Shown here piece after piece: positions 59,152 through 63,934 of a stretch of 63,934 nucleotides of DNA (within the stretch, counting starts at the first letter, position 1; the number at the start of each line of letters is the position of its first letter). The notes under the pieces were generated by a model. That model saw nothing but the letters and a program-made list of their open reading frames with translations, was not told the origin of the DNA and did no database searches. Source of the DNA: a virus. The stretch covers positions 1 to 63,934 of IMG/VR virus record IMGVR_UViG_3300019360_000003; one strand, given 5' to 3'. The translations under genes and the position numbers were made by a program.

Positions 59152-59954
59152 GTAGTCACCCCGTTCGCCCGCTCCTCCGCGCCTAGGATGATCGAATCCA
59201 CCAAGCCGCCCATCTCATTGGATCGCCGGCCGCTGACAGCGGAAAGTCCGGCGCGCCCGAACCGCGTCTCGACCTCGGCGTCGAAGGCCGGCCAGAGGTC
59301 CGAATGTAACTCCGAGCGCATCCGGGCCAGGGCCTCGAGCGCGAGTTGCTTACCCTTGAACTCGGCGATCATATTTTGAGCGCCGGCCACCGCCTCGCTA
59401 TCGAGGGCCTTCTTTTCGCCCTGCCACTTCCATTCCGCCTCCCTTCCCCGTTGGCGGAGCTGGTTCCGGTGTTGGCGCACGTAAGGGGCAAGCAGGGCCA
59501 TCGCTATGGACTGGCACAGCACGACGATCGGGACGATCACGATCGCCCACGTCTGCCAATGGAGCAGGACCGGGCTCACTTCATGATCGAGAATGAACTG
59601 CCGGAATTTCGTGATTACGTTGATGATCATCACCGCGATCAGGAAGCCAAGGCAGGAATACGCCACAGCGATCTCCCACAAGGTAGAGAATACTCTCTTG
59701 AGGCCGTAGAGATTTGCCGCGACGGCGAACTCAACGCCAGCGGTGTAGACCGAAGCCAGGAGGGCCGCGAGCGCCCAGTGCTGCTTCGGGTATAGCAGGA
59801 AGAAAATAAGGAGCCAGCCCGTGACGCCGGTAAAAATGAGCAGCGCCAGCCGGATCCAAAAAAGCATGAGGTCATAACTCCGTCGCGCCCGTTCGAGCTG
59901 AATCTGAGAGGCTTCGCCAGCCACCCCACTTTGTCGCCTATTAGGATTATTCAT
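59115..59954 (-). CDS. Polytopic membrane protein with cytoplasmic coiled coil
   Basis: A 279-aa protein with ribosome site GGAAGGGGAA. Four hydrophobic helices lie at about 30-55, 62-85, 93-115 and 130-155 and are followed by a long charged helix (QRGREAEWKWQGEKKAL...). Co-directional with the HerA-like ATPase genes, so a membrane-anchored DNA-handling or exclusion role is conceivable, not shown. Confidence 0.6.
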   Translation of the reverse strand: MNNPNRRQSGVAGEASQIQLERARRSYDLMLFWIRLALLIFTGVTGWLLIFFLLYPKQHWALAALLASVYTAGVEFAVAANLYGLKRVFSTLWEIAVAYSCLGFLIAVMIINVITKFRQFILDHEVSPVLLHWQTWAIVIVPIVVLCQSIAMALLAPYVRQHRNQLRQRGREAEWKWQGEKKALDSEAVAGAQNMIAEFKGKQLALEALARMRSELHSDLWPAFDAEVETRFGRAGLSAVSGRRSNEMGGLVDSIILGAEERANGVTTWDERDPKDQRR

Positions 59955-60070
59955 AATTCCCCTTCCCTATCGGTCAGTCAATCAATCGGTAAGCGGCGTG
60001 CAAACTCTGTAGAGGTGGTATAAATTCACGGCGCCGCACGACTGTGGTTAACTCTCGATTGTGCGGTGAA

Positions 60071-60113
60071 GCCTCGCGCGTGTGATTGGGCTCTACGCGC
60101 GGGGCGTTTTTAT
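60071..60113 (+). terminator. Terminator-like hairpin, possible end of a small RNA
   Basis: GCCxCGCGCGT pairs with ACGCGCGxGGC, followed by GTTTTTATTT. No plus-strand gene precedes it; the upstream TATAAAT box could start a short RNA. Confidence 0.5.
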
Positions 60114-60122
60114 TTAAGAACA

Positions 60123-60139
60123 GCGGGAATCTCGGAAGG
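60123..60139 (+). repeat. 17-base direct repeat (copy 1)
   Basis: GCGGGAATCTCGGAAGG, identical to 63635-63651. The two copies flank the integrase-to-excisionase segment. Confidence 0.8.
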
Positions 60140-60306
60140 TGAACGCACTATACAGCTATTCATTCGCGGTGTCCACTTTTTGGCCACAATGCCGCGCATC
60201 AGGCCTCTGAGCCGTAGAATCCGTGGCTGAAACGCCAGTAGAAAGCCAATAATATCAATGAAATGAGATATGGAGATCTGGAGGTTGGCGTCCCGCCCTC
60301 GGCATC

Positions 60307-60350
60307 AAGACCAACTGTAAATCGTTTATTTACAATTGGTCTTATTTTTA
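60307..60350 (+). terminator. Hairpin with T-rich tail at the integrase 3' end
   Basis: AAGACCAA.TGTAAAT pairs with ATTTACA.TTGGTCTT, followed by ATTTTTATT on the plus strand. It overlaps the last codons of the integrase gene. It could stop rightward transcription into the integrase. Confidence 0.55.
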
Positions 60351-61552
60351 TTGGCCAATTTTTGGCCATTCCCGTTTAACCTGGCCGCCTCCACGGCCTC
60401 GATCGCTACGACTGCTCGAGCCGCGGATTCTGGCGTCACGTGGCTATAATGCAACACGAGCTCCCGGTCAGTATGGCCCGTGATGTCGCCGACCGTTCGA
60501 AGGTCCAGTCCGCTCTGTAAGAGCTTGGTCGTGAAGGTGTGGCGCGCGCAGTAGAGCACGAACCCTTCGGCCGAGTCCCGCCCGTACTCGATCCCGACCG
60601 CCTCGGCCGCCTCGCGCAAGATCCGGTAATGCTTCGGCGTGGGATTGCCGCCGCGGCTGAAGATATAGTCACGCTTTGTCGCGAATTCGCGCTGCTCCTC
60701 GACGCTCTCGATGAGTGGCGCTGTCAGGGGTACATATCGAGTCGAGGGCGTCTTCGTCTCCGTCTTGGTCCCACGCACCCGGATCCGCCTATTGTCGTAA
60801 TCCACGTCCGCCCATTTCAGAAGAAAAATCTCTTTCGGCCGCATCCCTGAGTTCATCGCGAAGCGCAGGACCGCCGCGACCCGGAGCCTCGCCCGCCTGG
60901 CGTTCGCCTTGTCCTGGACTCGCGTCCCGTCGCGCTCGTCGGCCGGGCGGCTCAAGTGATCGAGCAGGCGGCGGTATTCGTCGTCGCTGATGATTCGCTC
61001 GCGCCGGCTCTTGCTCACTTTGGGGCGCGGGATCTTCGGCGGGCGCCACTGCGCGAGCTCCGGGAAGAACTCAGCGACTGAGTTAAGCGCGGCGGCGATG
61101 ATATTGAGTTCGCGATTGATCGACGCCGCCGCTTGGCCGTCAGCCTGGCGGCGCTCGACGTAGAGGCGGATGAGCGGCGTCGTGATCTCGTCTATCTTGA
61201 TTCCCGCCGGCAGGAGATCGAGCCAGACTCGGAAGACTCTGGTCGCGCGCGTCCGCTCCGCGCGGAGCTCGATGCCTGGCGTCCGGAGATCGATGAGCTC
61301 TTTCAGCGCCGGGCGCTTGATCGGCGCGGCCAAGCCGAATTTCGCCTCGCGCTCGGAGCGCCGGAGCGCGGCGAGCGCCTCTTCGGCCTCCTTCCGGCTC
61401 TCGAATTGATAGATACGCATTCGCCGCTTGCCGCCCCTGCCATCCGAGACGCGGACGTCGAAGCCCCAGCGCTTCTTTTTGGCTTTTTTGGAATAGCTCT
61501 GCCCGATCGGGCCTTCGCGGCGCCTGGCTTTCTTTTCTCGATGCTTGAGCAT
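60326..61552 (-). CDS. int: Phage-type tyrosine integrase
   Basis: A 408-aa protein. The N-terminus is very basic (KHREKKARRREG), with an arm-binding region (RWGFDVRVSDGRGGKRR), a SAM-like core-binding domain, then the catalytic residues: SGMRPKEIFLLKW (Arg), ARHTFTTKLL (His-x-x-x), GHTDRELVLHYSHV (His and Tyr). Length and arm domain mark it as the site-specific integrase for lysogeny, in contrast to the smaller Xer-like recombinase at 54762. Confidence 0.9.
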   Translation of the reverse strand: MLKHREKKARRREGPIGQSYSKKAKKKRWGFDVRVSDGRGGKRRMRIYQFESRKEAEEALAALRRSEREAKFGLAAPIKRPALKELIDLRTPGIELRAERTRATRVFRVWLDLLPAGIKIDEITTPLIRLYVERRQADGQAAASINRELNIIAAALNSVAEFFPELAQWRPPKIPRPKVSKSRRERIISDDEYRRLLDHLSRPADERDGTRVQDKANARRARLRVAAVLRFAMNSGMRPKEIFLLKWADVDYDNRRIRVRGTKTETKTPSTRYVPLTAPLIESVEEQREFATKRDYIFSRGGNPTPKHYRILREAAEAVGIEYGRDSAEGFVLYCARHTFTTKLLQSGLDLRTVGDITGHTDRELVLHYSHVTPESAARAVVAIEAVEAARLNGNGQKLANKNKTNCK

Positions 61553-61607
61553 ACCAATTTACACGTTGCATAACAGACGGCGCGTAAATCTGCAAATTTT
61601 GCAGGGA

Positions 61608-61850
61608 TCAACGGAATAGGCTCTCGATCTCTCGCCGCCTGTCCTCCCCATGCCGCTCGACCTGTTTTACGTGATAGGTAATCCAGAAAGCGAACAGGAG
61701 CGCGAGCGCAACGGCGGCGATTAGCGCGCCATAGCCGATCTTGCCGGATGCTGAACGGTCGTCCTCGCCGCTGGTGATATGCGCCTGGAAGATCTCCAGG
61801 CCCTTAAAAACCAGATAGACGCAGAGCAGGTAGCTGATGATTTGGAGCAT
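61608..61850 (-). CDS. Small two-helix membrane protein
   Basis: An 80-aa protein with hydrophobic helices at 3-20 and 41-60 (YGALIAAVALALLFAFWITYH) and a charged C-terminus. It lies upstream of the integrase on the same strand. Superinfection exclusion is a common role for such genes, but there is no direct evidence. Confidence 0.55.
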   Translation of the reverse strand: MLQIISYLLCVYLVFKGLEIFQAHITSGEDDRSASGKIGYGALIAAVALALLFAFWITYHVKQVERHGEDRRREIESLFR

Positions 61851-62006
61851 AGAGATCCTCGATCGGGAACGCCCTCAAGCCTGCGCTCCCAACGCGCGGA
61901 CTTCGGCGCATTGGGGCCGGATCTAAACGTTTACCAAACCAGCAGTCCGCAGACATAGGCGAATTGTCGTGATGATCGGGGCTGCAGGGATCCCCGATCG
62001 TTTATT

Positions 62007-62276
62007 TTATGGGTGCGCATGCTGGGCGCGGGCGAAAAGCCCCCAAGCTTGGGGAGAGCGCTTGGAATGTTTATATTCAGCTAGAATAATGGCCGAACCG
62101 AGAATGGGTTGGCCGTGATAAAACGCCAGTCTGAAACGCCGGCTTAATTCGATCGCCACAAGATCGCCGAATCGCGGCGACCCTTTTGTATCCACCAAAA
62201 CGAAGCCATATTGATGGATCGCTTGGTATAGAAGGTAGCGCGCCGAGCTGCGCGCAAGGGAGCCTACTTCGACCAC
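62007..62276 (-). CDS. Hypothetical protein
   Basis: An 89-aa protein. I chose GTG 62276 because AAAGGAG lies about 6-8 bases upstream, instead of the farther ATG at 62303. Compact alpha/beta composition (RYLLYQAIHQYGFVLVDTKG, GDLVAIELSRRFRLAFYHGQ). No family recognised. Confidence 0.5.
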   Translation of the reverse strand: MVEVGSLARSSARYLLYQAIHQYGFVLVDTKGSPRFGDLVAIELSRRFRLAFYHGQPILGSAIILAEYKHSKRSPQAWGLFARAQHAHP

Positions 62277-62361
62277 GGGACGCTCCTTTCTGGATGGGGG
62301 CACAGTTGTTAGACTGTGGCTGCCTAGTCTGAACCATTAAGACTCTCCCGCAAAGTCTTTC

Positions 62362-62700
62362 CTATGCGCGTTTTTTATGTGATTTGGGGCGTCTCGGACG
62401 TCTTTGTGGGGTATGAGCGTCGTCCGGCACGAGTTCTATCATTTCACCCGCCCGCATCCTTCTAACGATCTCGTCGTGTAAATTCGGAGACGGCCCAGGC
62501 TCAGAGCCAGGCGAAAGAAGGCGCCTTCGAAGCTCTGGCGTGATCAATCCTGTATCCTCAAGTCCTATCAACTCTCGTATAACATCGGCTTCTTTCAAAT
62601 AATGATGTTTCTTCATCAGATCGGCGGCAAGTTCCTTAATCCTATTAATCTCTTCTTCGCTTGCGCGAACGCTCAGCATTTTGTTGCGTTTAGTTTTCAT
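62362..62700 (-). CDS. RHH-type/relaxosome-like DNA-binding protein
   Basis: A 112-aa protein. NKMLSVRASEEEINRIKELAADLMKKHHYLKEADVIRELIGL is a ribbon-helix-helix module as in plasmid and phage regulators (MobC or Arc style). The tail is basic (RRPRRPKSHKKR). Transcribed divergently from the second RHH gene at 62804. Confidence 0.65.
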   Translation of the reverse strand: MKTKRNKMLSVRASEEEINRIKELAADLMKKHHYLKEADVIRELIGLEDTGLITPELRRRLLSPGSEPGPSPNLHDEIVRRMRAGEMIELVPDDAHTPQRRPRRPKSHKKRA

Positions 62701-62726
62701 ATAGCAATTAGAATTGCCTGTCAGAC

Positions 62727-62755
62727 AGTGTATTACGCGCTCATTAACTGATCAA
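62727..62755 (-). promoter_or_regulatory. Promoter of the 62700 RHH gene
   Basis: Minus strand TTGATC (62755-62750), 17-base spacer, TACACT (62732-62727). Start codon about 27 bases downstream of the -10. Confidence 0.5.
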
Positions 62756-62767
62756 GAAAATAAATGC

Positions 62768-62797
62768 TTGACGGCGTATGACGGCGCAGTACATAAT
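62768..62797 (+). promoter_or_regulatory. Promoter giving a leaderless mRNA for the 62804 gene
   Basis: TTGACG (62768-62773), 18-base spacer, CATAAT (62792-62797), then only six bases to ATG 62804. Transcription would start at or within a base or two of the start codon. A GTATGAC site (62776-62782) lies in the spacer. Confidence 0.6.
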
Positions 62798-62803
62798 CTA
62801 ACT

Positions 62804-63016
62804 ATGGGCGATCAGAAACCAAAGGTCATGAAGGCATGGCGCCTGCATCCGGATGTCGTGGAGGCGATCAAGCGGGGAGCTGAAAAGCACGGCTACCCGG
62901 ACGAAACCTCTTTCGTGGAGACGATTTTCAGAAGAGTGTTGGGGCTTCCCGAAACTCAAAAACCGACACCCCAGCCGCCTCAAATAAGCAATGAGGCGAT
63001 GGACCTACGGGTCTGA
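62804..63016 (+). CDS. Small RHH repressor-like protein
   Basis: A 70-aa protein. KVMKAWRLHPDVVEAIKRGAEKHGYPDETSFVETIFRRVLGL is a ribbon-helix-helix fold, followed by a Pro-rich tail. I chose ATG 62804 (a longer frame from 62714 crosses the promoter). The GTATGAC sites at 62776, 63033 (reverse) and 63063 flank the gene and are candidate operators. Confidence 0.65.
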   Translation: MGDQKPKVMKAWRLHPDVVEAIKRGAEKHGYPDETSFVETIFRRVLGLPETQKPTPQPPQISNEAMDLRV

Positions 63017-63032
63017 TTTTTTGTCATTCTAC

Positions 63033-63069
63033 GTCATACGACGCTTGACAGGGCTATACGATGTATGAC
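63033..63069. promoter_or_regulatory. GTATGAC operator-like sites downstream of the RHH gene
   Basis: GTCATAC (63033-63039) and GTATGAC (63063-63069) are inverted copies of the site in the upstream promoter spacer, placed before the 63134 gene. Confidence 0.4.
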
Positions 63070-63133
63070 ACACTTTCCCCGTTGAAAGACATGAAGTCAA
63101 GCTGGGGCTGATGGTTCAATTCTAATATATCAC

Positions 63134-63268
63134 ATGACCAGATCAACGAAATGCCAACTCTGCGGCCGCCAGGCGATGGCCGCCGGCGAACAAGATCAAG
63201 TCAATCTATTTCTGGAGGCCGCGCGCCGGGCGAAAGCCCTGGCCGAGGCTGAAGCGATCGCGGCATGA
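63134..63268 (+). CDS. 44-aa zinc-knuckle microprotein
   Basis: ATG 63134 to TGA 63268. It begins TRSTKCQLCGRQ, with a CxxC pair, and has an Ala/Arg/Glu-rich helix. Its stop overlaps the next ATG. Too short for confident family assignment. Confidence 0.5.
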   Translation: MTRSTKCQLCGRQAMAAGEQDQVNLFLEAARRAKALAEAEAIAA

Positions 63269-63606
63269 AGAGCGAAACTCTACAACCGGATATTGAGTGG
63301 ATCGGCCACCGCGAGGCCGCGGCGATAATGCGCGTCAACGAGCGCAACCTTCGCCAGCGTGGCCCCGACGGTCTGTTCCTTTTCTACCCGGACATCGCCC
63401 GCTGGCAGCCCGGCGGGCCGAGGACACGGCTTTTCGTGAGCAAGGCAGATGTCGTTCGCTGGATCGAACGATCACAGGCCGAAGCTCGGGATCTCCTGCC
63501 CCGCGAGACACAGATAGAGATGGGCGCTTATTACGCGAGCGCCCTGCCGACGCTGCGCAGGCTCGGCGCTGACCGCGTGATCAAGGCGCTAGGGGTGAAA
63601 GCTTGA
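63265..63606 (+). CDS. Excisionase/MerR-type HTH protein
   Basis: A 113-aa protein. IEWIGHREAAAIMRVNERNLRQR near the N-terminus is a winged-helix AlpA/excisionase-type HTH. A later strand (TRLFVSKADVVRWIERSQ) is the usual wing and closing helix. By position near the integrase it is a candidate recombination-directionality factor or operon activator. Confidence 0.6.
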   Translation: MKSETLQPDIEWIGHREAAAIMRVNERNLRQRGPDGLFLFYPDIARWQPGGPRTRLFVSKADVVRWIERSQAEARDLLPRETQIEMGAYYASALPTLRRLGADRVIKALGVKA

Positions 63607-63634
63607 GCGGGCAAGCGCCCGCTCATTGCGGGCG

Positions 63635-63651
63635 GCGGGAATCTCGGAAGG
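63635..63651 (+). repeat. 17-base direct repeat (copy 2)
   Basis: Identical to 60123-60139. It follows a GC-rich hairpin region (63605-63630) and precedes the junction-spanning gene. Confidence 0.8.
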
Positions 63652-63716
63652 ACGCTCGCCGCTCGCCCCTTCGGGTAACTCCGAAGTAGGCGAGTAACGA
63701 AAGGAAGAGACTATTC

Positions 63717-63934
63717 ATGGAAAAAGCGCAGACAAAGAAGCATGAAGCACAATACAAGGCCCTTTGCGAAGAGATGCGCCGCTGGCTTTATAACACTCCT
63801 CGGAAATTAGCCCTAGACATAGAAGATAACGTTAAAGCGCGAGCGGCCTTTTACCTGCTGGATGAAATTCGCGCTCTGCAACAAAGCGGCTTCGATGCTG
63901 ACAAAATCGTTGACGCGTTGATAGAGAAAGCGGA
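63717..63934 (+). CDS. Small protein spanning the contig junction (5' part)
   Basis: ATG 63717 with GAAAGGAAGAG upstream. The frame runs off the right end and continues at base 2 to TGA 167-169 after circular joining, total 87 aa. Charged, helical (KHEAQYKALCEEMRRW...). No family recognised. Confidence 0.7.
   Translation, partial: MEKAQTKKHEAQYKALCEEMRRWLYNTPRKLALDIEDNVKARAAFYLLDEIRALQQSGFDADKIVDALIEKA
63812..63934. repeat. Terminal direct repeat / circularisation overlap (right copy)
   Basis: Exact copy of bases 1-123. See the left copy. Confidence 0.95.

Larger units (their letters stand above)
59955..60325. other. Intergenic region between the integrase and membrane-protein genes
   Basis: No gene seen in 371 bases. 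It contains a TATAAAT box (60019-60025), a paired CCGCAC/GTGCGG stem, a terminator-like hairpin (60071-60081 with 60095-60105, then TTTTTATTT), a 17-base direct repeat copy (60123-60139) and a hairpin at 60307-60343. A small rightward RNA of about 80 nt and an attachment site are both possible. Confidence 0.4.

Noticed and set aside
60000-60325. tRNA gene as attachment site near the integrase
   Set aside because: No cloverleaf with a plausible anticodon arm and T-loop GTTCRA was found by eye.
1-63934. Genome-wide TGA recoding
   Set aside because: TGA terminates most genes here with ATGA/TGATG overlaps; the single internal TGA at 11957 is better treated as a local event.

Overview
This 63.9 kb window reads as a complete circular-map genome of a temperate long-tailed siphovirus (or phage-plasmid). 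The first 123 bases recur exactly as the last 123 (63812-63934). One small gene runs in frame through that overlap, so the contig is most simply a closed circle with an assembly overlap. The DNA is GC-rich with tightly packed genes, many joined by ATGA/TGATG overlaps. The likely host is an acidobacterium. The protein at 17859 carries a segment like the Solibacter C-terminal family TIGR03437, a DUF4394-like secreted protein lies at 20366, and many products have Sec signals ending in A-x-A-Q. This host call is an inference from memory of those families.

Layout. (1) 1.5-14.2 kb, plus strand: early, replication and accessory genes. These include a SWIM zinc-finger protein, a phage metallopeptidase, a replication initiator with an iteron-type origin inside its gene (5411-5626), and then a cassette that looks like a PRTRC (ParB-related, ThiF-related) prokaryotic ubiquitin-like system: Ub-like protein C (8027), possible F (9126), E2-like B (9929), JAB/JAMM protease A (10609) and E1/ThiF (12842). 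Within it, 11.3-12.4 kb holds several reading-frame lesions. (2) 14.2-17.5 kb, minus strand: six small genes behind one operator-bearing promoter, including an AcrVA2-like C-terminal domain protein, an RHH protein and an HTH protein, arranged like an acr-aca operon. (3) 17.5-51 kb, plus strand: late genes. A strong promoter and an attenuator-like hairpin precede secreted and membrane proteins, then small and large terminase, portal, protease, capsid, connector and tail proteins, a -1 frameshifted tail chaperone pair, a 1700-aa tape measure, tail hub, and fibre-like proteins. Several of the fibre-like proteins unexpectedly have signal peptides. (4) 51-53.3 kb, minus strand: a glycosyltransferase and a Wzt-type O-antigen export ATPase, probably a lysogenic-conversion cargo. 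(5) 53.5-63.7 kb: lysogeny and maintenance region with two tyrosine recombinases, a HerA-like ATPase, several HTH/RHH regulators with visible operators, and an excisionase-like gene.

How it fits together. The phage appears to depend on host polymerases (no polymerase gene was recognised). It would initiate replication from an in-gene origin, package with a TerL and HK97-type head, and integrate or resolve with its recombinases. The ubiquitin-like cassette, the acr-aca-like operon, the secreted proteins and the glycan genes are the accessory layer for interaction with the host. No endolysin was recognised.
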